Assembly: GCA_052244495.1 (NCBI GenBank)
Contig: JBQPXH010000002.1
DNA length: 64,000 nt
Source of the DNA: Cereibacter_A sp052244495
GTDB lineage: Bacteria > Pseudomonadota > Alphaproteobacteria > Rhodobacterales > Rhodobacteraceae
Direction: 5' to 3' (one strand)
Both the position numbers and the translations under genes were made by a program. Positions 50,641 to 60,655 of the stretch are shown here, in pieces; position 1 is the first letter of the stretch; the number at the start of each line of letters is the position of its first letter. The notes beneath the pieces were generated by a model. The model searched no databases and was not told the origin of the DNA. It saw only the letters and a list, made by a program, of their open reading frames with translations.

Positions 50641-52287
50641 TCAGCCCTCGAAGCGGATCCATCGGAGGCCATAGCCTTCCAGCTCGACCGTCAGCTGTCC
50701 CTTCTTCAACGACACCTCGCCGTCGCCGAGGATCGGACGCGGCTTGCCCAGCGCCGCCCCGTCCGGGAGCGCGCAGGTAACTGTCCGCGCTTCCGCACCC
50801 AGGTTTACGATGGCGATCAGCGTCCGGTCGTCCCAGTCGTGCCGGATCGCGAAGACCTCGGCCTCGGTCATCGGCAGGACGGAATGCCTGCCGAACGAGA
50901 TTTCCGGGCATTCGCGCCGCCGCCGCAGGAGCCGCTCCATGAAATGGAAGAAGGATCCGGCATCGTCCTGCTGGTCGGCCGCGTTGACCTTCGCCGGCGC
51001 GTATTTCGGATCGGAAACCACGGGCCGGTGCAGCTGATCCGCGGAGGCGGAGGAAAACCCGCCGTTCGGCGCATTCTCCCATTGCATCGGCGCGCGCACC
51101 GCGAGGCGTCCCGGTATCTCGAGGTTTTCGGCCATGCCGATCTCTTCGCCGTAGAAGATCACGGGCGCGCCCGGCATCGACGCCATCAGCGCATAGGCCA
51201 TCCGCAGCCGCGCCTCGTCCCCGCCCAGCATCGTGGGCATCCGACGCCGCAGGCCGCGCCCGAAGAGCTGCATCTCCGGATCCGGACCGAATACGGCAAA
51301 GACCTCCTGCCGTTCTGCCTCGGTCAGCTTGTCGAGCGACCATTCGTCGTGGTTGCGCAGGAAATGCGCCCAGCCGTCATCCTCGGCCAGCTCCGGCATG
51401 TGGCGCAGGCCATGCACCAGCGGACCCGAGTCGCCGCGCGCGATCGCCAGCGCCATGGCCTGGTTCAGGTTGAAGTCGAGGCACATGTGCAGCTCGTCGC
51501 CGTCCTCGTCGCCGAAGAAGCGGCGGACGTCGGGATAATCGAGATTGACCTCTCCCAGAAGAACCGCGTCGCCCGAGCGCCGGTTGATGAAGGCGCGCAG
51601 GTCGCGCAGCCAGCGGTGCGGCGCGAAGCCCTTGTCGTCGGTCGACATCTGTTCGAGGAGGAATGGCACCGCATCCACGCGGAAACCCGAAAGGCCGAGC
51701 TGCAGCCAGAAGCCGACGATCCGGCGGATCTCGTCCCTCACAGCCCCATGCTCGACGTTCAGGTCCGGCTGATGGCTGTAGAAGCGGTGCAGGTAGTATT
51801 TCCCGGCCTTCGCGTCCCAGGTCCAGCTGCTTTCCTCCTCGCCCGGGAAGACCAGCGAAGAGGCATCCTCTTCCGGCTTCTCGTCGCGCCAGACATACCA
51901 GTCGCGGTAGGGCGACGAGGGATCCGACCGCGACGACTGGAACCAGGGATGTTCGCGCGACGTGTGGTTGACGACGAGATCGGCGATCACGCGCATGCCC
52001 CGGTCATTGGCCGCGCGCAGGAATTCGACGAATTCTCCCATCGTGCCGAGACGCGGGTCGATGGCGTAATAGTCGGTGATGTCGTAGCCGTCGTCCTGGT
52101 TCGGGCTGGGATAGAAGGGCATGAGCCAGATGCAGCTCACCCCCAGCCGGTCCAGATGATCAAGCCGTCGCGTGAGGCCGACGAAGTCGCCCACGCCGTC
52201 GCCGTTACCGTCCTGAAAGGTCTCGACATCGAGGCAGTAGAAGATCGCGTTCTTCCACCAGACGTCGCTCGTGCGGCTGATGTCCAT
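50641..52287 (-). CDS. GH13 trehalose-synthase/alpha-glucosidase-like enzyme
   Basis: A 548-residue alpha-amylase-superfamily protein close to trehalose synthase (maltose alpha-glucosyltransferase). The opening WWKNAIFYCLDVETFQDGNG is followed by the catalytic nucleophile in GFRVDAVPFLL, the acid/base Glu in LLGEVNLDYPDV and the transition-state Asp in FLRNHDEWSL, with VIADLVVNHTS as region I. It could interconvert maltose and trehalose or hydrolyse alpha-glucosides. A C-terminal beta domain ends WIRFEG. ATG 52287 (MDISRTSDVWWKN) is chosen; ATG 52350 is possible. Context with otsBA 11 kb away hints at a second trehalose route. Confidence 0.85.
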   Translation of the reverse strand: MDISRTSDVWWKNAIFYCLDVETFQDGNGDGVGDFVGLTRRLDHLDRLGVSCIWLMPFYPSPNQDDGYDITDYYAIDPRLGTMGEFVEFLRAANDRGMRVIADLVVNHTSREHPWFQSSRSDPSSPYRDWYVWRDEKPEEDASSLVFPGEEESSWTWDAKAGKYYLHRFYSHQPDLNVEHGAVRDEIRRIVGFWLQLGLSGFRVDAVPFLLEQMSTDDKGFAPHRWLRDLRAFINRRSGDAVLLGEVNLDYPDVRRFFGDEDGDELHMCLDFNLNQAMALAIARGDSGPLVHGLRHMPELAEDDGWAHFLRNHDEWSLDKLTEAERQEVFAVFGPDPEMQLFGRGLRRRMPTMLGGDEARLRMAYALMASMPGAPVIFYGEEIGMAENLEIPGRLAVRAPMQWENAPNGGFSSASADQLHRPVVSDPKYAPAKVNAADQQDDAGSFFHFMERLLRRRRECPEISFGRHSVLPMTEAEVFAIRHDWDDRTLIAIVNLGAEARTVTCALPDGAALGKPRPILGDGEVSLKKGQLTVELEGYGLRWIRFEG

Positions 52288-52392
52288 CCTCAGCCCGTCC
52301 AGATCCGCATGGAATCCTCCCCTGAAGTGCGGAGAGGGAACGCGGACCACGCGGGCCGGTTCCTTGCAAGCCTTGGCGCTGCTTGAGAGAAA

Positions 52393-52467
52393 TGGTGAGC
52401 GGGGTGGGTATCGAACCCACGACCAGCTGATTAAAAGTCAGCTGCTCTACCACTGAGCTACCCGCCC
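52393..52467 (-). tRNA. tRNA-Lys (anticodon UUU)
   Basis: The minus strand begins GGGCGGGTAGCTCAGTGGTA. The acceptor GGGCGGG pairs with CCCGCTC (one G-U pair), the D-arm has GCTC/GAGC, the anticodon loop CTTTTAA sits on GCTGA/TCAGC, and the T-arm GTGGG-TTCGATA-CCCAC is perfect. The anticodon is TTT. The discriminator A is followed by encoded CCA (52393-52395). It is a single-copy gene between the GH13 and dapF genes, reading opposite to dapF. Confidence 0.96.
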
Positions 52468-52608
52468 TCACCATGTCGGAAGTGGGCTGACCCGTCCTTC
52501 CCGACAGGGCCGCTCTCTACGCACTCGGCTGCGGGGGGTCAAGGGTCAAATATGCAGAAAGATCGCCTGCTCTGGCAAAAAGATCCTGACGGGCGTATAG
52601 GGTGCGGC

Positions 52609-53448
52609 ATGATGGACATGGGCGCTTCCTCGGGTCTCGGCTTCATGAAGATGCATGGGGCGGGCAATGATTTCGTGGTGATCGACTCGCGCGGGCGCGG
52701 CGGGGCGCTTGTGACGGCCGGGCTGGCGCGGGCCCTGGGCGACCGGCACCGCGGGGTGGGATTCGACCAGCTTGCCGAGATCCGCGATCAGGAGGGGGCG
52801 GATTGCGCGCTCGACTTCTGGAACTCGGACGGCTCGCGCTCGGGCACCTGCGGCAATGCCACGCGCTGCGTCAGCGACTACCTGATGCGGGATCTGGGCC
52901 GGGACGAGGTGACGCTCGTCACCGCGCGTGGCCACCTGCACGCGCGGCGGCGCGAGGACGGGCTCGTGGCGGTGAACATGGGGGCGCCGCAGCTCCTGTG
53001 GTCCGAGGTTCCGCTCGCCCGTGCCGTGGAGACGGAGAGCCTGCCGCTCGAGGGCGCGCCCGCCGCGGTGGGGATGGGCAACCCGCATTGCGTCTTCTTC
53101 GTGGACGACGCCGAGGCGGTCGATCTGGCGGCGCGGGGGGCCTCGGTCGAGACCGATCCGCTGTTTCCCGAACGCACCAACGTGGAATTCGCGAGCCTGA
53201 TCGGCCCCGACCGGCTGCGGCTGCGCGTCTGGGAGCGCGGGGCGGGCATCACGCTCGCCTGCGGCTCGGGCGCCTGCGCCACGGCGGTGGCGGCTGCCCG
53301 GCGCGGCCTGACGGGGCGGCAGGTGCGGCTCGAGATGGACGGGGGCGTGCTGGAAGTGGACTGGCGCGACGAGGGCGTCTGGCTCTCGGGGCCGGTCGCA
53401 CGGGTGTTCGAGGGGCATCTCTCGCCCGAGATGATGGCGCTGGCATGA
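52609..53448 (+). CDS. dapF: diaminopimelate epimerase
   Basis: A 279-residue cofactor-free racemase that converts LL- to meso-diaminopimelate for peptidoglycan and lysine. The FMKMHGAGNDFVVID opening, one catalytic cysteine in SGTCGNATRCV and the other in ACGSGACAT are all seen. ATG 52609 (MMDMGASSGLGF) is the best start; an in-frame ATG at 52552 would add 19 residues. The stop overlaps mtaB as ATGA. Confidence 0.95.
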   Translation: MMDMGASSGLGFMKMHGAGNDFVVIDSRGRGGALVTAGLARALGDRHRGVGFDQLAEIRDQEGADCALDFWNSDGSRSGTCGNATRCVSDYLMRDLGRDEVTLVTARGHLHARRREDGLVAVNMGAPQLLWSEVPLARAVETESLPLEGAPAAVGMGNPHCVFFVDDAEAVDLAARGASVETDPLFPERTNVEFASLIGPDRLRLRVWERGAGITLACGSGACATAVAAARRGLTGRQVRLEMDGGVLEVDWRDEGVWLSGPVARVFEGHLSPEMMALA

Positions 53449-54722
53449 GCGCGCCGGTCTTCTCCACTCTCGGCTGCCGGCTCAATGCCTACGAGACCGA
53501 GGCCATGAAGGAGCTCGCCACCGCGGCGGGCGTCGACAATGCCGTCGTGGTCAATACCTGCGCGGTCACGGCCGAGGCGGTGCGCAAGGCCAAGCAGGAG
53601 ATCCGCCGCCTGCGCCGCGAGAATCCGCAGGCCACGATCATCGTCACCGGCTGCGCGGCCCAGACAGAGCCCGCGACCTTCTCGGCCATGCCCGAGGTGG
53701 ACCGGGTGATCGGCAATACCGAGAAGATGCAACCCGCCACCTGGGCCGCGATGGCGCCCGACCTGATCGGCGAGACCGAGCGGGTGCAGGTGGACGACAT
53801 CCTGTCAGTGCGCGAGACCGCGGGCCACCTGATCGACGGCTTCGGCCGCCACCGCGCCTATGTGCAGGTGCAGAACGGCTGCGATCACCGCTGCACCTTC
53901 TGCATCATCCCCTATGGCCGCGGCAATTCGCGCTCGGTCCCCGCGGGCGTGGTGGTGGAGCAGATCCGGCGGCTCGTGGACCGCGGCTTTGCCGAGGTGG
54001 TGCTGACGGGCGTGGATCTCACCTCCTGGGGGGCGGACCTGCCGGCCGCTCCGCGTCTCGGCGATCTCGTGATGCGGATCCTGCGGCTGGTGCCGGACCT
54101 CGCGCGGCTGCGGATCTCCTCGATCGATTCGATCGAAGCCGACGAGGCGCTGATGGGGGCCATCGCGACCGAGCCGCGGCTGATGCCGCATCTGCACCTG
54201 AGCCTCCAGCATGGCGACGACCTGATCCTGAAGCGGATGAAGCGCCGCCACCTGCGCGACGATGCGATCCGCTTCTGCGAGGAGGCACGGCGGCTGCGCC
54301 GCGACATCGTCTTCGGCGCCGACATCATCGCGGGCTTCCCGACCGAGACCGAGGCGGCCTTCGCCAACTCGCTGAAGCTCGTGGAGGAGTGCGGGCTCAC
54401 CTTCCTGCATGTCTTCCCCTTCTCGCCGCGCAAGGGCACGCCCGCCGCGCGGATGCCGCAGCTCGCCGGGCCCGTGATCCGTGAGCGGGCGGCGCAGCTG
54501 CGGGCTCTCGGTGAGGCGCGGCTTCTGGCCCATCTCGAGGGCCAGCGCGGCCGGACGCACCGGGTGCTGATGGAGGGCCCGCGCATGGGCCGAACCGAGC
54601 AGTTCACCGAAGTGGCCTTCGCCGCCGACCAGCCCGAGGGGCGGATCCTCTCCGCCGCCGTCTCGGGTCATGCTGAGGGGCGCCTGACCGCCACGGTTGC
54701 CGAGGCCGATCTCGCGGCGTAA
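53445..54722 (+). CDS. mtaB: tRNA t6A37 methylthiotransferase MtaB
   Basis: A 425-residue radical-SAM methylthiotransferase that converts t6A37 to ms2t6A37. The N-terminal MTTase domain has Cys in STLGCRLN, NTCAVT and TGCAAQT. The radical-SAM cluster motif is CDHRCTFCIIPYGRG, followed by GVDLTSWG and HLSLQHGDDLILKRM. A C-terminal TRAM-like domain begins near GQRGRTHRVL. It acts on the product of the tsaD/tsaE pathway found elsewhere in this window. The start overlaps dapF. Confidence 0.95.
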   Translation: MSAPVFSTLGCRLNAYETEAMKELATAAGVDNAVVVNTCAVTAEAVRKAKQEIRRLRRENPQATIIVTGCAAQTEPATFSAMPEVDRVIGNTEKMQPATWAAMAPDLIGETERVQVDDILSVRETAGHLIDGFGRHRAYVQVQNGCDHRCTFCIIPYGRGNSRSVPAGVVVEQIRRLVDRGFAEVVLTGVDLTSWGADLPAAPRLGDLVMRILRLVPDLARLRISSIDSIEADEALMGAIATEPRLMPHLHLSLQHGDDLILKRMKRRHLRDDAIRFCEEARRLRRDIVFGADIIAGFPTETEAAFANSLKLVEECGLTFLHVFPFSPRKGTPAARMPQLAGPVIRERAAQLRALGEARLLAHLEGQRGRTHRVLMEGPRMGRTEQFTEVAFAADQPEGRILSAAVSGHAEGRLTATVAEADLAA

Positions 54723-54752
54723 AACCCGGCCATTCCAGTGAAAGGCCCTTCC

Positions 54753-56273
54753 ATGACCGCACCGAAACCCGTCGTCCTCTGCATCCTCGACGGCTGGGGG
54801 CTGCGTGCCGAGCGCGAGGCGAATGCCGTGGCGCTGGCCGATACCCCGACCTTCGACCGGCTGATGGCGACCTGCCCGAACGCGACCCTCGTCACCCACG
54901 GCCCGGACGTGGGCCTGCCGCGCGGCCAGATGGGCAATTCGGAGGTCGGGCACACCAACATCGGCGCGGGCCGGGTGGTGGCGATGGACCTCGGCGCCAT
55001 CGACCTTGCCATCGAGGAGGGGTCGTTTCCGCAGAATCCGGCGCTGCGCGACTTCATCGGCAAGGTGAAGGCCAAGGGCGGCACGGCGCATCTGATGGGC
55101 GTCGTCTCGGACGGCGGCGTGCACGGGCACATCCAGCATCTCATCAGCGCGGTCGAGGTGCTGGCGGGCGAGGGCATCCCGGTGGTGATCCATGCGATTA
55201 CCGACGGGCGCGACGTGGCCCCCACCTCGGCGGGCGAGTTCGTGGGCCAGCTCGTGCGGGTGCTGCCCGAGGGCGCGCGCATCGGCACGGTGATCGGCCG
55301 CTACTGGGCCATGGACCGCGACAAGCGCTGGGATCGGGTGAAGCGCGCCTCCGACGCGATGCTCCACGCCACGGGCGAGCAGGCACCCGACGCCGAGGCC
55401 GCGGTGGCGGCGGCGCTGGCGCGGGGCGAGACCGACGAATTCGTCGCGCCGACCGTGGTGGGCGACTATGCGGGCGCCGGCGACGGCGACGGCTTCTTCT
55501 GCCTCAACTTCCGCGCCGACCGGGCGCGCGAGATCCTCGCCGGTCTCGCCCAGCCGGGCTTCGACGCCTATGAGACGGGCGCGCGGCCGGACTGGTCGGC
55601 CTTCCTCGGGATGGTGGACTATTCCAAGGAGCACGACCGTTTCATGACCACGGCCTATCCCAAGCCCGTGATCCGCAACACGCTGGGCGAATGGGTGGCG
55701 AGCCATGGGCTGCGGCAGTTCCGTATCGCGGAAACCGAGAAATATCCCCATGTCACCTTCTTCCTGAACGGCGGCCGCGAGGCGCCCGAGACGGGAGAGG
55801 ACCGCTACATGGCCAACTCGCCCAAGGTCGCGACCTACGACCTGCAGCCCGAGATGTCGGCCCCCGACGTGAGCGACCATCTCGTCGAGGCCATCGGCGC
55901 CGGCTACGACCTGATCGTGGTGAACTATGCCAACCCCGACATGGTGGGCCACACCGGCGATCTGAAGGCCGCCATGGCCGCCGTCGAGGAGGTGGACCGC
56001 GGGCTCGGCCGGGCGGTCGAGGCGGTGACGAAGGCCGGCGGCGCGATGATCGTGACCGCCGACCACGGCAACTGTGAGACGATGGTCGATCCCGAGACCG
56101 GCGGCCCGCATACGGCGCACACGACGAACCCGGTGCCGGTCATTCTCGTGAACGGGCCTGCGGGTGCGCGCCTCCATCCGGGCCGGCTTGCCGATCTCGC
56201 GCCGACGCTCCTCCAGCTCATGCAGCTGCCCCAGCCCGAGGAGATGACCGGACGGAGCCTGATCGACGCATGA
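54753..56273 (+). CDS. gpmI: 2,3-bisphosphoglycerate-independent phosphoglycerate mutase
   Basis: A 506-residue two-metal enzyme of glycolysis and gluconeogenesis. VLCILDGWGLR gives the first metal ligands, GQMGNSEVGHTNIGAGR has the catalytic Ser, ITDGRDVAPTS is the next block and TADHGNCETM the final metal site. The start is ATG 54753 (MTAPKPVVL). It converts 3- to 2-phosphoglycerate. Its stop overlaps the EnvC-family gene start as ATGA, in the conserved alphaproteobacterial order gpmI-envC-ctpA-rppH. Confidence 0.96.
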   Translation: MTAPKPVVLCILDGWGLRAEREANAVALADTPTFDRLMATCPNATLVTHGPDVGLPRGQMGNSEVGHTNIGAGRVVAMDLGAIDLAIEEGSFPQNPALRDFIGKVKAKGGTAHLMGVVSDGGVHGHIQHLISAVEVLAGEGIPVVIHAITDGRDVAPTSAGEFVGQLVRVLPEGARIGTVIGRYWAMDRDKRWDRVKRASDAMLHATGEQAPDAEAAVAAALARGETDEFVAPTVVGDYAGAGDGDGFFCLNFRADRAREILAGLAQPGFDAYETGARPDWSAFLGMVDYSKEHDRFMTTAYPKPVIRNTLGEWVASHGLRQFRIAETEKYPHVTFFLNGGREAPETGEDRYMANSPKVATYDLQPEMSAPDVSDHLVEAIGAGYDLIVVNYANPDMVGHTGDLKAAMAAVEEVDRGLGRAVEAVTKAGGAMIVTADHGNCETMVDPETGGPHTAHTTNPVPVILVNGPAGARLHPGRLADLAPTLLQLMQLPQPEEMTGRSLIDA

Positions 56274-57382
56274 TCCGCGCGCTCGTCCTTGCGCTGGGCC
56301 TTCTTGCCACGCCGGCCGCGGCCGTGACCGTGGCGCAGGAGGCAGCGCAGGCGGCGCGCGATCTGCAGGCGGCGGTGACGGCGCTGCAAGAGGCCAAGGG
56401 CGCGCGCGATCGGGTCTCGGCGCTGACCACGACGATCCGGGCCTACGAGCGCGGGCTCGCCGCGCTGCGCGAGAACCTGCGGCAGGCGGCGATCCGCGAG
56501 TCGGTGCTCGAGATGCTGCTCGAGGCCAAGCGGGACGAGATCTCGCAGCTTCTGGGTGTGCTCGCGCGGATGGATGCGCGGCCGGGGCCGCTCCTCCTCA
56601 TGCATCCTGCGGGGCCGCTCGGCACGGCGCGCTCGGGGATGATCCTGTCGGATGTGACGCCCGCGCTTCTGGCGCAGGCCGAGTCGCTCCGCCAGCAGGT
56701 GAGCGAGATGCGCGACCTGCGCGAGTTGCAGACTGCGGCAGGCAAGACGCTCGCCGAAGGACTGGGCGTCGCGCAGGAGGCGCGGACCGGCCTCAGTCAG
56801 GCGATTTCGGAGCGGGTGGACCTGCCCACGCGCTTCACCGAGGACCCGGCGGTGCTGAAGGGCCTGCTGGAAAGCGCCGACACGCTCGACGCCTTCGCGG
56901 GCGGGCTTGCCACCGGCGATCCGGATGCGGCGGCGCGCGACTTCGAAGGGGCCCGCGGAAGCCTGCCGCTGCCCGTGCTGGGCACGATCCTGCGCCGCGC
57001 CAACGAGGCCGATGCTGCGGGCATCCGCCGCCCCGGCATCCTCATCGCGGCCCGACCCCAGGCGCTGGTCACCGCACCCTGGCCCGCCACGATCCGCTAC
57101 CGCGGGCCGCTTCTCGACTACGGAAATGTGATGATCCTCGAGCCCGGCGCCGGCTATCTGCTGGTGTTGGCGGGGATGGGCACCGTCTATGGTGACACGG
57201 GCGAGGTCGTCGCCGCCGGTGCGCCGCTCGGGCTGATGGGGGGCGAGACGCAGGCCTCGCCAGCAGAGGCAGAAGGCCGAGAGGGCGCTGGCGCTCGGGA
57301 TACGGAAACGCTTTACTTGGAACTGAGGCAAGGAGCCGAGCCGGTCGATCCGGCGGACTGGTTCGAGGCAAACGAGGAATAG
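56270..57382 (+). CDS. EnvC-family murein hydrolase activator, LytM domain lacking catalytic residues
   Basis: A 370-residue exported protein. A signal peptide (cleaved after about residue 18, ATPAAA) is followed by a coiled coil (about 20-230, QEAAQAARDLQAAVTALQEA) and a C-terminal LytM-like domain. In that domain the metal ligands seen in active M23 peptidases are missing: YGNVMILEPGAGYLLVLAGM has no His in either position. As with EnvC it should activate an amidase rather than cut peptidoglycan itself. It overlaps gpmI and is followed by ctpA after 7 bp. Confidence 0.88.
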   Translation: MIRALVLALGLLATPAAAVTVAQEAAQAARDLQAAVTALQEAKGARDRVSALTTTIRAYERGLAALRENLRQAAIRESVLEMLLEAKRDEISQLLGVLARMDARPGPLLLMHPAGPLGTARSGMILSDVTPALLAQAESLRQQVSEMRDLRELQTAAGKTLAEGLGVAQEARTGLSQAISERVDLPTRFTEDPAVLKGLLESADTLDAFAGGLATGDPDAAARDFEGARGSLPLPVLGTILRRANEADAAGIRRPGILIAARPQALVTAPWPATIRYRGPLLDYGNVMILEPGAGYLLVLAGMGTVYGDTGEVVAAGAPLGLMGGETQASPAEAEGREGAGARDTETLYLELRQGAEPVDPADWFEANEE

Positions 57383-57389
57383 GACCGCC

Positions 57390-58736
57390 ATGAGGAAATA
57401 CATGATGGCCGCGCTGGGCGGCACGGTCGCCGGCGTGCTGCTGGCGACCCAGGTGGCGGGGCCCCTCATCGCGCAGGAACAGCAGCGGTCGAAATCGGTC
57501 TACGAGCAACTCGACCTCTTCGGCGACATCTTCGAGCGCATCCGCGCGCAATATGTCGAGGAGGTGGACACGCAGAAGCTGGTCGAGGCCGCGATCAACG
57601 GAATGCTGACCTCGCTCGATCCGCATTCGAGCTATCTGCCGCCCGACGACTTCGACGACATGCAGGTCCAGACCCGCGGCGAGTTCGGCGGGCTCGGCAT
57701 CGAGGTCACGCAGGAGGAAGGCTTCGTCAAGGTCGTCTCTCCGATGGACGGGACCCCCGCGGATGCCGCCGGCATCGAGGCCGGCGACTTCATCACCCAT
57801 GTCAACGGCGAATCCGTCCTCGGCCTCACGCTCGACCAGGCGGTCGACATGATGCGCGGCCCGGTCGGGTCGGAGATCCTCATCACCGTCGTCCGCGAGG
57901 GCACCGCCGAGCCCTTCGACGTCTCGATCATCCGGGACACGATCAAGCTCGTGGCCGCGCGCAGCCGCGTGGTCGGCAACACCATCGTGGTGCGGTTGAC
58001 GACCTTCAACGATCAGACCTTCTCGGGCCTGAAGGAGGGTCTGGAGAAGGAGATGAAGGCGCTGGGAGGCGAGGACAAGATCAACGGCGTCGTTCTCGAC
58101 CTGCGCAACAACCCGGGTGGCCTGCTGACCCAGGCGATCCAGGTGTCCGACGCCTTCCTCGACAAGGGCGAGATCGTCTCGACGCGCGGCCGCGCCGCGG
58201 GTGATGGCGAGCGGTTCAACGCGACCGCGGGCGACCTGATCGACGGCAAGCCGATGGTGGTGCTGATCAACGGCGGCTCGGCCTCGGCCTCGGAGATCGT
58301 GGCGGGGGCGCTGCAGGACCATCGCCGCGCCATCGTCGTCGGCACCAAGAGCTTCGGCAAGGGATCGGTCCAGACCGTGATCCCGCTGCGGGGCGAGGGC
58401 GCCATGCGCCTGACGACCGCGCGCTACTACACGCCCTCGGGCCGGTCGATCCAGGCGCTCGGCGTGGCGCCGGACATCGTGGTGAACCAGCCTCCGGCGA
58501 AGCCCGCGGGCACCGAGGAGGAGGAGACCCCCGCAGCGAGCGCCGCCCGCAGCCGCTCCGAGGCGGATCTGCGTGGCGTCCTCTCGAACGATTCGATGAC
58601 CGAGGACGAGAAGAAGCAGCTCGAGGCCGACCGGGCCCGCGCCGAGGACTCCGCGAAGCTCCGCGACGAGGACTACCAGCTCGCCTATGCGGTGGACATC
58701 CTCAAGGGCCTCTCGGCCATCGAAGTGAAGCCCTGA
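57390..58736 (+). CDS. ctpA: S41 family C-terminal processing peptidase
   Basis: A 448-residue periplasmic serine protease. An N-terminal signal or anchor (about residues 5-25) precedes the PDZ domain (about 90-170, GGLGIEVTQEEGFVKVVSPM). The catalytic Ser is in NGGSASASEIVAGAL and the Lys in GTKSFGKGSVQTVIPLR. CtpA-type proteases trim or degrade envelope proteins; in phototrophs a related activity matures PSII D1, not relevant here. Adjacent to the EnvC-like gene and rppH. Confidence 0.95.
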   Translation: MRKYMMAALGGTVAGVLLATQVAGPLIAQEQQRSKSVYEQLDLFGDIFERIRAQYVEEVDTQKLVEAAINGMLTSLDPHSSYLPPDDFDDMQVQTRGEFGGLGIEVTQEEGFVKVVSPMDGTPADAAGIEAGDFITHVNGESVLGLTLDQAVDMMRGPVGSEILITVVREGTAEPFDVSIIRDTIKLVAARSRVVGNTIVVRLTTFNDQTFSGLKEGLEKEMKALGGEDKINGVVLDLRNNPGGLLTQAIQVSDAFLDKGEIVSTRGRAAGDGERFNATAGDLIDGKPMVVLINGGSASASEIVAGALQDHRRAIVVGTKSFGKGSVQTVIPLRGEGAMRLTTARYYTPSGRSIQALGVAPDIVVNQPPAKPAGTEEEETPAASAARSRSEADLRGVLSNDSMTEDEKKQLEADRARAEDSAKLRDEDYQLAYAVDILKGLSAIEVKP

Positions 58737-58743
58737 GGCGGCC

Positions 58744-59232
58744 ATGGAGCACGTGATCGACCCCGAGGCGCTGCCCTATCGTCCCTGCGTGGGGATCGTG
58801 CTGATCAACCGCGAAGGGTTGATCTTCACCGGGCAGCGGATCGACAGCCCGGTGCCCGCCTGGCAGATGCCGCAGGGCGGGATCGACGAGGGCGAGAAGC
58901 CGCGCGAGGCGGCGCTGCGCGAACTCCAGGAGGAAACCGGCATCCCGTCGGACCTTGTGGAATTCGTGGCCAAGGCGCCGGATTGGGTGACCTACGACCT
59001 GCCGCCGGACCTTCTCGGCAAGGTCTGGAAGGGCAGGTATCGCGGGCAGCGGCAGAAATGGTTCCTCTTCCGCTACCTCGGGACCGATGAGCAGGTGGGA
59101 ATCGGCACGGAACATGCCGAATTCTCTCGCTGGCGCTGGATCGGCGCCGACGAGATGGTCGAGGCCATCGTCCCCTTCAAGCGCGCGGTCTACGAGCAGG
59201 TTGTGGCGGCGTTCCGCGAACATCTCGCCTGA
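58744..59232 (+). CDS. rppH: RNA pyrophosphohydrolase
   Basis: A 162-residue Nudix hydrolase. The Nudix box GGIDEGEKPREAALRELQEETGI is complete (G-x5-E-x7-REx2EExG). WQMPQGGIDEGE and KWFLFRYLG are RppH family segments. It removes pyrophosphate from 5'-triphosphorylated mRNA and begins RNase-E-dependent decay. The start is ATG 58744, 7 bp after ctpA. It ends the gpmI-envC-ctpA-rppH operon; a hairpin and gene-end repeat copy 2 follow. Confidence 0.95.
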   Translation: MEHVIDPEALPYRPCVGIVLINREGLIFTGQRIDSPVPAWQMPQGGIDEGEKPREAALRELQEETGIPSDLVEFVAKAPDWVTYDLPPDLLGKVWKGRYRGQRQKWFLFRYLGTDEQVGIGTEHAEFSRWRWIGADEMVEAIVPFKRAVYEQVVAAFREHLA

Positions 59233-59252
59233 GCGCCGGTCGCTGCGGGCGA

Positions 59253-59327
59253 GGGGGCTTCGCGCCCCCGTCGCCCCGCCCTCCGGGCGCGGCGACTCCC
59301 CCGCGGGATATTTGGACGAGAATGAAG
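59253..59327. repeat. hairpin plus 23-bp gene-end repeat, copy 2
   Basis: A GGGGGC/GCCCCC stem (59253-59258 with 59264-59269), a further GC-rich stretch and then the 23-bp sequence at 59305-59327 identical to 43878-43900. It lies between the rppH stop and the folC stop. The shared hairpin-plus-motif layout identifies a dispersed element. Confidence 0.85.
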
Positions 59328-59380
59328 TCGAGGCCCCCTGATGCTGCCGGCTGCCGGCGGGTGCGGCGGAACGAGCGGTA

Positions 59381-60651
<1,271 letters not shown>

Positions 60652-60655
<4 letters not shown>

